64,000 nt of DNA, from assembly GCA_963575745.1 (NCBI GenBank), contig CAUYUJ010021137.1, forward strand, positions 533,335 to 597,334, written 5' to 3'. The notes beneath the pieces are model-generated. The model ran no database searches. It had not been told where the DNA came from and was given only the letters and a program-made list of their open reading frames with translations. Origin of the DNA: Prorocentrum cordatum (taxonomy: Eukaryota > Sar > Dinophyceae > Prorocentrales > Prorocentraceae). The number at the start of each line of letters is the position of its first letter. Positions within the stretch are counted from its first letter, which is position 1. Positions 33,835 through 44,182 of this stretch are shown here, one piece after another. A program made the translations under genes and the position numbers.

Positions 33835-34695
33835 CACCATACTCCACCCAGGGGAGCACCTCTCAGCTGCGGTGGCAGCGGGAGGAGCTGTATGCATCAC
33901 GACCTGCGGAGAGCACGGTCACCTGTACACCTCCAGCCCCATGTGGGTCACCAGCGCGCTACCTGCCGAGGCCGACCTAAGATCGGCCAGCCGAGGTGCC
34001 GACCGCCCGCAGACCAGAGTGTCCCTGCAGCTGCTCCACGGGCCAGTGCACCTTGCCAAACTAGATGCCACCCCCGCGCGCGCCCCGACGCTCGAGGAGC
34101 TGGGAATTGGCATCAGCCGCCCCCCAGTGCGACTATACCTCCAAGAAGGCGTGCAGCCGTGGACTCCCTCCCAGGCCCAGCCCGCCCAAGGGTGCATCCC
34201 CCCCTCGCAGAAGTGCTCGCGCGCAGGAACCGAGTAAGAGCAGTGACAGGAGGCGTACTGGTAAGGGCGGAGAGTGATGTCGTTGCATGCGCACAGGGCA
34301 TGCTTGGAAGGTTCCAGGCCTGCGTCGACGAGCAGAGTACTCACGACCTGGCCAGAAGCATCCAGACCAGACTTATGCTCGAACAGCGGCGACAGGAAGA
34401 GGGCATACCCATCGCGAGGTACAACTGGGACCTCTTTGCGGCCATATGGATCCTCCAGCTGACCGACCCTAGTGCGCCGGACAGGGGCCACTTGCTCCAG
34501 CTCATCAGTGAGCTTGGAATAAAAGAAGAGGTCCCAGACAGTTCCCTTTCTCGCAGTGGCTCTCCCCCGAACCCGATCCGACCTACACCGCCCGCCGCCC
34601 GTGGCTCGAGGTTCCGGAGGGCAGAGGAGCGGACATTGACAGCGATGCAGCGCACAGGCTGCCCCCCGGCGCGGACGAGAGGCTCCGCATATTAG
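33734..34695 (+). pseudogene. Unknown protein in two frames, plus-strand element
   Basis: 33734-34237 reads MPEDWLREVGDVMDGRNSTR and SLQLLHGPVHLAKLDATPAR. Near 34210 the coding texture moves to the frame ending at 34695: NRVRAVTGGVLVRAESDVVA, HDLARSIQTRLMLEQRRQEE and NWDLFAAIWILQL. The second part is clearly helical. 34696-34990 is Gly/Arg/Pro-rich with no clear frame. No domain is recognised. Confidence 0.4.
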
Positions 34696-34990
34696 ACGAA
34701 AGACTAAGGGGGGCCGCCCAGGAGGACAGGCTACGGCGCGATCCTGGGAGAGCACCCAGGCCGCGAAGGGCGCCCAGAGGCAACCATGGTGACCCCTCGA
34801 GCGGGGCCAGGGCGCGACCCGCACGAACAGGGCAGGAGCAGCCACAGGTCGCGCGCGGCAGGGCCCAGGGCGGGCCCCCGGCAGCCGGGCGGGGCACTGC
34901 TAGCGGGGGCTTGCAGACCGCGGCCAGCAACACTCCCCGACCTCAGCCTACCCCCCCCCCAACGGCGCAGGCGAACACATCGCAGCAGCC

Positions 34991-36513
34991 GTGTCCGCGC
35001 GACCAGGCCACCAGCCCCACGGCGCACAACCAGCAGCGGTGCAGGAGCGAGAGGAGCAGCGAGGACAACCTTCCGCCTTCGACATCCCCAGGGAGCGCTT
35101 TTGTGAACACGGCTACGGGGATGGACAGCGGCTCCAGCCAGGATCGTGGGAAGAACGCAGCAACGCGGACTGCGGAGACATGCAGACCCCACAGATGCAG
35201 CCCCCGGCACAGCCCCCGGCAGACAGAGGGGCAGTCGACCAGCAGGAGCGACAACCCTCCTCCGACCCACGCACTACCCCTGCCCATGAGCATCCGTTTC
35301 CTCAGCCGGGAGAGCAGGGTGCCAGACCTCCCCCAGCGCCGACGCCCCAGGACGGAAGAGGCGGGCCTGTGGGCAGCTGTGAAGAGGGCATTCAAGCCAA
35401 CCAGGAGCCAAGGAGCGTGGCACAAGTAGAGGACAAGCCTGGATCCACAGGAGAAGACCGCCTCCAGACAGTGTCCCCCGAAGCTTACCTGATGGCCCGC
35501 TGGGAATGGGGTGACTCCCAGAGAGCATGTGCGTACGTCCCGCCCTGTATGGAGCACGAGTGGAGCCACCTCATCAACAGCGCAGCAGAGACGCTATGTT
35601 CCCTTGGCCCGCCGGCGCAGTGGGAGGGACTGGGGTGCGCGGATAGAATATGGTGGAGGACGGTGCTCAGTGCCATCGCATGGGGCACCTCCATGCTTCA
35701 GCTCGAAAGCAGATCAGGCAGGTTTTCACCGGAACCTACCTATCCCACAGGTTGCTCAATCCCTTTAGGGCATATTGGGCACAGCACCCGCCGATCGGCA
35801 CAAGGAACTCAGCTGGCAGAAACGTTCTGTCCAAAAACGCCGCCCTAACTGCGGGCACTGCCTGCGCGCACCTACAGTCTGCAGCGGCCAGAATCCCCGG
35901 CGGTGAAGGCCCAGCGTATCCGTTCCTTCCTTTAACCGACGAGTCCTCGACAGCATCCTCTCGGTTTCCATTGGGGATTCCCTCGGCCCCGACACCAGCA
36001 GGCTCTGGGCCGTCGACTCAACCTGGTACAACCTCAGCGCCCCACGGCAAACCCTCCAGACGACCAGCACAGGAGGCAGAGGCAGGGCAACCCCTCACCC
36101 CCCCACAGAGGACCCCCAGTTCAGGGTCAGCCCCAACGGACCGGGGCCACAGAGGGGACCTCATCCCAGCAACCGCAGCAGATGAGCCAACAGAGCAGGG
36201 GCATGACGCCGGCAGGCCCCTTGAGACGGTAAAACAGGAGTCGGAACAGGAGAATCCGACAGGCAGGCCCCTTGGGAACGAGAGCGCGGCCCAGGGCAAG
36301 ACCGAGAACTACGAGACCAGGGGGGGGCAACTACCGGTCCTTGGTAACAATGTGGGAATCCCAGCCAGCTGCAACGGGGCAAAGAAGGCTCGGAAAGGGG
36401 CCTTACGCGCACCTCGACCGAGCCCCAAGGACCGGGAGCAGGGGCGAGGAGGGCAAGGCTCAGGACCAATCCCCCCGCGCCCACCGAACCCACCGCGGCC
36501 CCCCAACCCATAG
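34991..36513 (+). pseudogene. Disordered Pro/Gln/Ser-rich region with one Trp-rich core
   Basis: Two overlapping frames (34991-35848, 35650-36513). Most of it is low-complexity Pro/Gln/Gly. One folded-looking block lies at about 35490-35710: YLMARWEWGDSQRACAYVPP, EHEWSHLINSAAETLCSL and WWRTVLSAIAWGTSMLQL. The rest resembles a long linker before the DNMT. No family is recognised. Confidence 0.35.
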
Positions 36514-36605
36514 ACGTCCTCCAGCAGGTATGGACCCAGCGCAGAGATCGCGACGCCAGTCTCTCCCCCGTCGCCCCTCCTGACCAGGTACTGGCTGCCT
36601 ACCAG

Positions 36606-36781
36606 GTGGCCGGTTTGGACAACAACGCTATACTGGGCACGCTTCGATCCCTGTTCGAGCATGGCACCATCAGACTAGGGCCCGACCAGACAGTCGACGA
36701 CATTGCGGGTAGGCTTCGAATACAAGAAGCCGTCGAAAGGGACTTCACGCAGCAGGAGGAGAGGACAGCGCGAGGCGAACC
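36606..36781 (+). pseudogene. Short helical segment before the DNMT
   Basis: In the frame starting at 36606 the text reads NNAILGTLRSLFEHGTIRLG and TVDDIAGRLRIQEAVERDFT, two probable helices. Near 36780 coding continues in another frame as RRYDRTPLHLV, directly into DNMT motif I. It probably forms the N-terminal part of the same protein. Confidence 0.45.
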
Positions 36782-38133
36782 TGCAGGAAGCTGCGACGTT
36801 ACGATCGCACCCCCCTCCACCTAGTGTCCCTGTTTGACGGCTGGGGAATCGCCAGACTCGCTTTGGGCGATCTCGTCAGCAAGCTAGGAGCCAGCAACAG
36901 TTTTCAGTCGTCCGCCTTCGCGGAGCACAACAGGGCAGCTGCGGAGGCAGTGGCGCACAGATGGGCGGCTGGTCCCGATCCTCAAGATGGAGGCCCCCCA
37001 CATAAACTTATAGCGGAAGATCTATGTGACCTGTTCAGGCGCAGTGGCCCCCATGACAATAGGACTCCCTGGGAGAAGCATCTCGCAGGGCAGCACCCTG
37101 CTGATAGTGGCAGGACCTCCCTGCACTAACCTATCGACGGCAGGCCCGCGCGCCGGCAGGGATGGACTGGCAGGGGCCCAGTCATCCCACTTCTTTGCAG
37201 TCCCGACAGCCTGGTACCTTGCAAACAAGAGAAGGCCAGACATCACCGTCCTGGTCCTCGTGGAAAAAGTGGCCTCCATGCCCCTGGCCCACCGCAATGC
37301 CATGAACGCGGCCATGGGGGATCTTAACCCCGAATGGACAGTCAGAATGAACGCGGGCGTCCACGTGGCCAGCAGGCAACTTCCCACCCCCGGCTGACAC
37401 CATAACATGCGCTCGCCTCCCCAGTCCCTGGGAGCCAAGATGGGCTTACAGGCCAGACGGAAGGATCCCGACCTGGACGCAGTCCAGGACTGCCCCGGGC
37501 GACCCGGATGCCATCCTCCCAAGCAATTACCAGACTCACCTCCTGTGCCTCTTGTACAACGAAGACAGTGGCTATAGGTGGTTCCTTCGGAACCCGGCTG
37601 AGTTGAAACGCGGTGCAAGACAGGTGCTCGCTGAGTGTGGTGCGGAGCAACGATTCCCAGGATGCACCGAAGGCCTGAGTCTTGTTATGGCAGGAAGGGA
37701 AAGGGAGAGCCCCGCCACAGACGATAAGGTCAGGGCCTGGGGAAGATGGTTAGTGAAGGAGGGCAGAGCACACGGACTGAGACCCCCTAGCGCCGATGAA
37801 AGAGCGGGGGCGATAGGCCTCGCCGGTTACTACCGCGGACTCAGGATAAGCGACAGGGCGCTCTACGACGCCGTCGGCATACACTTCGATCCACGGCGCC
37901 TGCAGCGCAGGATTGTCTCCGTGCTGCGTGCCTGGAGCGCGAGGCGCACCGCGGACGCAGCCTGCGCCCCTGCCCCGACAGGCAACCAGATAGCGCAGGG
38001 ATGGACAGCAGCGCGAACGCACGCAGGAAGGCAGCGCCCGCGGGCACAACTCAGAACCCCCCCCCTCCCAGACGACCTCGCAGAGCAGCTCCTGCGCGAA
38101 GAAGCACTCCTTTCCGAGCTGGCGCGCCCCTAG
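36782..38133 (+). pseudogene. Cytosine-5 DNA methyltransferase (DNMT) inside the LINE, frame-broken
   Basis: Motif I is LHLVSLFDGWGIARLAL (bases 36815-36865), the S-adenosylmethionine site. Motif IV is GPPCTNLSTAGP, with the catalytic Cys codon at 37122-37124 in a second frame. It is followed by GRDGLAGAQSSHFF, much like the G-S/T-G-x-L-F-F stretch of DNMT3-type enzymes. Motif VI reads VEKVASM where ENV is usual. After breaks around 37380-37560, motifs IX-X appear as PSADERAGAIGLAGYYRGL and LYDAVGIHFDPRRLQRRI, with GI in place of the usual GN. The enzyme would methylate cytosine in DNA; perhaps the element marks its own new copies. At least two frameshifts and changes in motifs VI and X make this copy inactive as read. 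Confidence 0.85.
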
Positions 38134-38187
38134 ATTCCGCCGAGGGCCCCAGCACGCTCCATCAGGCGCTGGGGTCCCCCCCAGGCA

Positions 38188-39459
38188 TTGTCTCGTGCCA
38201 GGGCCGCGCACCAGCCCCTGGCAACAAGCCCGAAGTGCGCTCAATATAGCGCTCGAAGCCCCATGTCAGTACAAGATTCTCGGACCAAGAGGCCTTTGGT
38301 CTCTCCTGGCCCTTGGAGGCAACCCACCTGGGATTCGATGTGTGGTAGCCTCACATTAGGCGACGTTATGCGCGCGCTCAACGCCACCCCAGCGTACAGT
38401 TTGCCCAGAATTAACGGCTGGAGCGTAAGATATCTTCGAAGTTACACCGCGGCCAAGAATCACATCAAACATGCACTCCTTGCCCAGGTCACGATGAATA
38501 AGCGGATCGCCCTGATCCAAGAGACGCATTGGTCTGAGCACGAGGCAGAGGTATGGAGGACAATGTTCCACGCGAGGACACTAGTGGCTTCCCCCGGGTA
38601 TCTGGGGCCGACGGGCGGGCTGGCTGGAGGAGTTGGCATCCTCCTCCCCCGCGGTATCACCCCCCTCGAGCAACAGGTCATGGTCCCGGGATGTGCCATC
38701 GCCGCAATTGTCCAGCTGCACGAAAAGAGATTTCGTGTGGTCTCCGTGTACCTCCCTCCTACCAGAAAGGAGGACACCCTCTCCGGAATTGCCATAGCCG
38801 CAGAGCAATGGGAGCAATTCGACACCTACTGGGGTGGGGGTGCCAACCTGCAGCTCAACCAACCGAGAGACGGCGAGGTGGAGGCCTCGGCCCTTCTGAG
38901 GGACGTACTACTAAGCTCGGGCTCTGCCGCCATACACATGACTGGACCCACCAGAATCGACAAGGATAGCGAATCGCAGATCGATATGTTCGCATGCCCA
39001 GTCCGACAGATCTATGCGCACGAACCCCGAATACTTTGGAGACTCACGCTGTCGCACCACGCCCCCATCTCTCTCGAACCACAGGGGGCAAGAAGGGCCA
39101 AAAGAGAGGATACCATGAGGGCTGCTGACCTCAGGAGCCTCCCCACCGCTGCGCACGCAGACCTTCGACAGCTCTACGCCCACCTGGAACTCACCTTTGG
39201 AGTTCCGCCTGTCAACCTCAGTGGCCTCTTCCAGCCGACCGATTGGGTTGGACCGGCTTGCCCGGGTGGATTCCCCGACCTGCAGTTAGACAACGACGAC
39301 GGCGATGCCTCCGTCATTAAGCTCCCCAGCGCGCAGCAGGACGCTGATGGAGGGGCGTTCGACGTTAACCTTAACTCACCTGTCCTCCTTACCCTTATGA
39401 GGTTTGGGAGGCGCGCCCTCTCCTCCGCCCTGCTGGACTGGTGGAGGGAATGGAAATGA
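38188..39459 (+). pseudogene. Endonuclease domain (EEP) of the plus-strand LINE
   Basis: A 423-residue frame holds the domain in one piece: INGWSVRYL (75-83), QETHW (111-115, metal-binding Glu), GVGILLPR (149-156), VVSVYLPP (184-191), WGGGANLQLN (215-224), SQIDMFAC (263-270) and LSHHAPISL (288-296). Family members usually have G-D-F-N in the fifth block. Here it reads GGAN, so the Asp is gone. The usual SDH reads SHH. Both changes should abolish nicking although the frame is open. 39340-39459 leads into the RT linker. Confidence 0.8.
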
Positions 39460-39927
39460 CACAAGACACGTGCCTCACCCGGCTTCCTGCTAGCCTCGGC
39501 CAGCCGGAGGGGCGAGACGACGCGCTTTGTGGGTGCCCTGGCAGCCTGGCTGTATGAGCACGGCTGGGACGGACAGGACCCCTCTCCAAACCAGGCAGGC
39601 CCTTGGCTCAGAAGATGGGGCGCCGAGGTCACCCAGAGAAGAGCAGCCAGGCTGCCCCCAGCGCAAAGAGGCCCCAGAGCTGAACGCCCCCCCCTGGCCG
39701 CCCACAACAGGACGGGACGGGAAATATATAAGAAGACCCACGCCATCCTAGGGGCACGTGGTCACAATGGCACGTGGCATGACAGACCCAATCAGGTCGA
39801 CAACGTCCTCTGGGACAGCCGCAGTGCGATATGGCACTCCTCCCCCCCGCTCCCGGACTCCGCCAGGGGACTCTTAGATCTGTACTTTCAGCACCACCCC
39901 GGTGTTGAAGTTTCAGGGGCAGATTAG
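39460..39927 (+). pseudogene. Linker between endonuclease and RT, plus-strand LINE
   Basis: Frame 39529-39927 contains AAWLYEHGWDGQDPSPNQ, a basic helix (LRRWGAEVTQRRAARL) and NRTGREIYKKTHAILG, followed by SARGLLDLYFQHHPGVE. LINE proteins carry such charged helices before the RT fingers. A frame change near 39930 leads to APAVDGVPYEACHPGARS. The exact domain limits are uncertain. Confidence 0.5.
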
Positions 39928-39944
39928 CAGCCATCGTCCTCACC

Positions 39945-40729
39945 CCTGGAGGAAGCGCCCCTGCGGTGGATGGCGTGCCTTATGAAGCATGCCACCCTGG
40001 GGCCAGATCTGCGGCGCGCCTCATTGCCCAGGCCTGGCATGCCGCCGACCTCGACCCGGCACTCCTCGAGGAGGTGCTTGGGCCTTCAGTGGACCTGCTC
40101 GCGTGGATCGGGAAGAAGCCTGGTGCTGAAACCCCCAGCGACATAAGACCGCTCCGGCCGGCAGTTGAACCGCTCCTCAGCCCGAATCAGGCAGCCAAAG
40201 GAGGAGGCCAGTGCGGCCCAAATATCGCGAAGGTTCCCCTGCACCTGGGATCCCTCCCCAAGCCCCCGATCGAGCCAGGCCCGGCCTGGGCCGCCCTCTT
40301 GGGTAGGCATGCCGGAACCGTCGACGCTGCTGTCAACCAGGCTGCTGCAGCGGTCGGGAGTGCCCCTTGCACGGCAGTGTTTTTCTGCGACCAAAACAAG
40401 GCCTTTGCGTGTCCAGCCCCAAGACCGCGCTTGGTCTGGCTGGGTCCTCCTGGGTCCCTGATTTCGCCTTCACTGGAGTGGGCATTCGCTTTCAAGTGCA
40501 GGGCGCGCCCAAGTGCCCGGTCGCGACAGCCCGTGCGGTCGCAGCCAGAGCACATGCTCTCAACGACTTCTGGGGCCCCATTCCCGTCAGGAAGCGCGCC
40601 AGGAACATATGGAACAAACTGCTGAGGTGGGCAAGCCAGGCGGTTCGGCAGCCAGAAGTGACCCCCCGCAGGCCCAAGATGACCACCGAGCGGAAAGCCG
40701 CCCGAACACTATGTCGAGTTAATCGTTAA
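39945..40729 (+). pseudogene. Reverse transcriptase of the plus-strand LINE, internally deleted
   Basis: The fingers are recognisable: PAVDGVPYEACHPGARSAAR, WIGKKPGAETPSDIRPLRPA and SPNQAAKGGGQCGPNI. Motif A is VFFCDQNKAFA (about 40378-40410), with its catalytic Asp. Only some 70-100 bases later another frame reads GIRFQVQGAPKCPVATARAV, which looks like thumb sequence. The palm with motifs B and C (YxDD) is therefore missing; I find no YxDD in this element. The deletion is clear in comparison with the complete RT of the minus-strand LINE at 2168-3869. Confidence 0.7.
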
Positions 40730-40740
40730 CCTGAGCTCCT

Positions 40741-41951
40741 TGAATGCAAACATTTCGGCAGGATTACCTACGCGGCCGCATGGGCGCAGATGCGCAGCCA
40801 CAACCTCTCTAGGTGGCTCCTGGACACCAGCCAAGGGAGGAGATGGCAACCATCTGACGGTGACGAATGGAAATTGCTACACCACTGTACCTCCTTCACC
40901 GAAGCGCACCACGTGATTCGCGTCCTATGCAACGGCCTACCTGGCTCCGCGAGACGGAGGGGTGACTATGAAAGGAGACCACACATGTGTCCATGTGGGG
41001 CACCGGCCAAGAGCGTGTGGATCACCGCCAGTCCCAACGACGAGGGCGCAGCCTGGTGCGCGCGATGCATCGGCCCAGGCCCGCACGCATCCGCCCTCTG
41101 GCAATCGCTGCCTCCCGGCCTGCTACCCCCCCTTTCGTGACCAAGCAGAGGCGTGCGCGCTTGCCTGTGGGCGCCTGCATCCGCCCAACAGAGACGGACC
41201 ATATGGACGCTGCCCTCTCTGTGGGCTCGGCGAGGCAACCACCGAACTCGTGTGGAACTGGTGCCCAGCCGCGGCACTTGCGTGGTGTACCGTCAGGGGC
41301 CCCGACGACCCACGGACCCTCGCTCAAGCCATCACCAGCAGTGGCGAACATCAGCCCTTGCTCGCGAAGTTGCTACACCAAATATCCTTCAGGTATTGCG
41401 TCAACCTCACAGCCACCCCCCTGGAGGCTACCGAAGCCGCCAGGCTCATCCTGCAGGGCATAGTCGTTGCCGACATCGACCAACAAGGGGACGGCGAGGA
41501 CGAGGGGCAGAGGGTGGACGACCCCCCCAGGAGCGACAACCCAGACGAGACGTCTGTCTGGTCTGTCATGCGAGACACCTGCAGTGCGTGCAACCCATGC
41601 GCCATCCCCGAAAGAACGATCTGCGGAGCTGCCAGGCCCCATATGCAGCGACACGCCCGCAGGGCCGGAGGAGAGATCAGCAGGCTCCTGGTGGTCACCA
41701 GACACCACAACCCAGGGGATAGACTTGCTGTCTTACAGGCGCCACAGACCCGGGCCGCATGGATTCCCCCAGGACAAGGCTGGTTCCCTTGCCCCAGGAC
41801 CGACGACACTCCCACTGCCAGCTGGACCTCCGTCTTCTGCCGGGAGTGCGGGTCTCGCACCACCACGCTGATCGCTAACACTAGCCTGGAAACGGGCGAC
41901 GAGGTCACAGTCCGCAGCTCGCCCTTCCCCGACTCCAATAGTACCCACTGA
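40741..41951 (+). pseudogene. Zinc-binding C-terminal region of the plus-strand LINE
   Basis: The frame at 40790-41140 has MCPCGAP and AAWCARCIG, a C-x-C/C-x2-C pair. Near 41100 coding moves to the frame ending at 41951. There CPLCGLGEATTELVWNWC matches the LINE knuckle C-x2-C-x8-H-x4-C except that His is Val. Later VFCRECGSRTTTLIA adds another Cys pair, before the end at 41949-41951 (TGA). The order RT, knuckle, RNase H matches the minus-strand LINE. The acidic stretch DIDQQGDGEDEGQRVDDPP interrupts the helical part. Confidence 0.6.
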
Positions 41952-41956
41952 CCCTA

Positions 41957-42586
41957 TGAGGTTACCTTTGATGGTGGTGCCAGGTGCATCGAGGGCGCCG
42001 CCAAGGTCTCAGGCGCTGGGTCTCAGGCGCTGGGGCCATCCTGTGGCACCACAACCCCACCTCTGGCTCTCCCTAAGTCCTGGCCGTTGCCATCGTTGCG
42101 CTCCCAGACTGTGGCAACGCACAAATGGCCGAAGTTGCGGGCTGCCGTGCTGGTCTGGCCAGCTCCCCCACCAAGGGCCCGCTCCGGGCCGCCAGAGTAG
42201 TCGGCGATGACCTCGCCGCCGTGCGATGCGAAGCCGGCACCGCCAGGTACCGAAGGCTCAACCTTGCCCGGCAGATGGAGGACGCCCTAGGGCAGGCGGA
42301 AGGTGCGGGTTGGGTACTCACGTGGCAAGCTGTCAGACGGAGGCTGAACAAGGCCGCGGACAGCCTCGCCACCATCGGGGTCTATTGGGCCGACGCCCTC
42401 CGCAAGGGAGGCGTGAGCACGGTCAGCACGCACATACAATGGGCGTGCGATGCCCCCACCCGTCCAGCTCACTTTCCCTTTCACGACAGACCGGAGGTCA
42501 ACCTCTGCGACCCATCCGAGTCGGCCGCTGCCGCGTTCCAGCTGGAAAATCCCCCCTCCTCCTCCCCCACCCTGGCTCCTCTCTGA
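41957..42586 (+). pseudogene. RNase H domain of the plus-strand LINE
   Basis: It opens with EVTFDGGARCIEGAAK (Asp of motif 1) at 41957. After a frame change near 42020-42120 come MAEVAGCRAGLA (Glu of motif 2), ARVVGDDLAAVRC (Asp of motif 3), WVLTWQAVRRRLN and NKAADSLATIG (motif 4), all in the frame ending at a TGA at 42584-42586. All four acidic positions are represented. The C-terminal 50 residues are Ser/Pro-rich. About 90 bases later a GCGGCTTTTGG module follows, possibly marking the 3' end of the element. Confidence 0.75.
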
Positions 42587-42664
42587 TCTGGTCGCCGATC
42601 GATCGATCCCCGCGGCAACTGAGGTCCCTGCTGCCTTGGCTCAAGCCAGTCTTCCGCCACCCAC

Positions 42665-42705
42665 CATTTACCAGTGCTCTGCGGCTTTTGGCTGCGCCCC
42701 ACCTC
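42665..42705 (+). repeat. GCGGCTTTTGGCTGCGCCC module, single copy
   Basis: Core at 42681-42700, preceded by CCATTTACCAGTGCTCT, a diverged ATTCAC leader. It sits exactly between the RNase H end and the helicase ORFs. Confidence 0.8.
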
Positions 42706-44182
42706 CTGCAGGATGACGAAGAGGAGCAATAATGGACCACTGGCCCGTTGGCCTTCCCCCGCGGCCCCCTGTGCTGGAGGGCCGGGCAAGGTCGACGACC
42801 GTCGTCCCTTCCGTGCGCGCGAGTGCCTGTGGCTCCGATGGGCGCATTTCCACCACGAATGGTGCTGGTGGTGCGAGGTGTGCCAGAGACACTGTGACGG
42901 CAAGGAGCATCTCCTGGGAGGGGCCCGCGCTATCGAAGCAGGAAAGCAGGAAGACACTGGCTGGCCGGACCCAAGACTGCATACCTCTCCAGGCAACCTC
43001 AGGACCATAACCTTGGGCAAAGACTACGACCAGGTGTCCAAGCGCACCATCAACAGACCACAATGGCCTGGTTGGACGCTGCCAGACCCAGTCAAGGAGG
43101 GCACCCTGCCCCACCTCCCAGGGTGGACCTTCCCAGAAGACTGGGATTACGCCCCAGTCAACTTCCCGTACCGCGACGACCCATTCGACTTCACCGCCCC
43201 CCCTGACACCGTTCACTCGACAGATCTACGACCGCCTAACCAGTGCCGGGCGGGTTGGGGAAAGGCCCCCAGGAACACGTTCAGAGCCTGGGGGGACACG
43301 GTGCCGCCGCCACCGCCCCCGCCAGACGCGCCCGCTGCATCGCTCGGATGGCCCCCCGCCTCGCGGCGCCCGTGGGAGGGGCGGAACAATGCATCCAGCA
43401 GGGCCTCCTCGCAGGAATCAATGGATCGGATGAGGCCCGGACGCGACGGAGACAGTGACCATCGCAACTGGCCAGACGCCCTCCCCTTTGTGAGCAGGCA
43501 GGTAATGATTGAGTCATCAGCGGCTGCAGCAGCGGATGCCATCACCCGTCTATTCGCAGTTCCCACCAACAGCACAGCAGCCCAGTTTCTCCTTCACACC
43601 CCCACTGGCTCAGTTCACTCGGGAGTGAACCTCCCAAGGCATTGGGGGCAAGACTTGCGACAAAGAGGACGCGCCCTCGACAGGCTGGCTTGGGCCGAGT
43701 GCATGGCGGCCACTGGAACCGTCTGGGATGGCTCCACCAATGCCGGAAAGGACTTGGTAAGAAGGCAGAGCTGCGCGCTAGGCGTGTCGGTCACCCCCAT
43801 CGACGAGCAGTCCCCCTGTGTACTCCTTGACCAGTTCAAGCTGCGGAATGCATTTCCCACCCAGCAGGGGAAGTTGCTGCTGCACCTGCAATGGCCCCAA
43901 GAGTTCAAGGTCCTTCTCAAAGGTCAGGAAGCAGGGCAGGAAGCCCGCACGCTACTCCTCAGCATCACCAGCCCATCCGTGGACCAGGTTGCCTCGCTCA
44001 AGCTTCTGTGGCCACCCGACTTCGGAGGTACCGCCCCTACAAACGACTGCGACGCTTTGGATTTCAGACGGGGAACCAAGTACCCCAGCAACCAGGCCTT
44101 GGCTACATACGACGAAGACAGATACGGGAGGTTTCACGCTGACGACAGGATCCCAAACCCAAGCAAAGTGGGGGACGCGTGA
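42674..44182 (+). pseudogene. Unknown protein upstream of the helicase, with Cys/His finger
   Basis: A 502-residue frame whose first bases overlap the GCGGCTTTTGG module, so the true start is later. Residues 50-76 contain LRWAHFHHEWCWWCEVCQRH followed by CDGKEHL, a Cys/His cluster that could be a zinc finger. Residues 140-200 are Trp/Pro-rich, and 215-250 Pro/Arg-rich. Residues 270-490 look globular (AAAAADAITRLFAVPTNSTA; LLDQFKLRNAFPTQQGKLLL; ARTLLLSITSPSVDQVASLK). The frame ends with TGA at 44180-44182, where the next frame starts with overlap. No family is recognised. It probably forms the N-terminal part of the helicase protein. Confidence 0.45.

Larger units (their letters stand above)
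26873..42590 (+). mobile_element. Giant decayed LINE carrying a DNA methyltransferase and a RING-like finger
   Basis: About 15.7 kb of same-strand coding-like frames end in the canonical LINE order: endonuclease (38188-39459), reverse transcriptase (39945-40729), zinc-binding segments (40741-41951) and RNase H (41957-42586). Directly upstream, in the same direction, is a cytosine-5 methyltransferase (36782-38133), and further upstream a RING-like finger and several unknown proteins. Frames change at C runs and small gaps, and the RT has a deletion, so the copy is dead. Retrotransposon-encoded DNMTs have been described in dinoflagellates. Whether all 10 kb upstream of the DNMT belongs to the same element is inference from strand, coding texture and lack of other boundaries. 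Confidence 0.65.

Noticed and set aside
39966-41951. Search for a YxDD motif in the plus-strand LINE
   Set aside because: None found in any plus frame. The RT palm appears deleted, so I do not claim an active polymerase.
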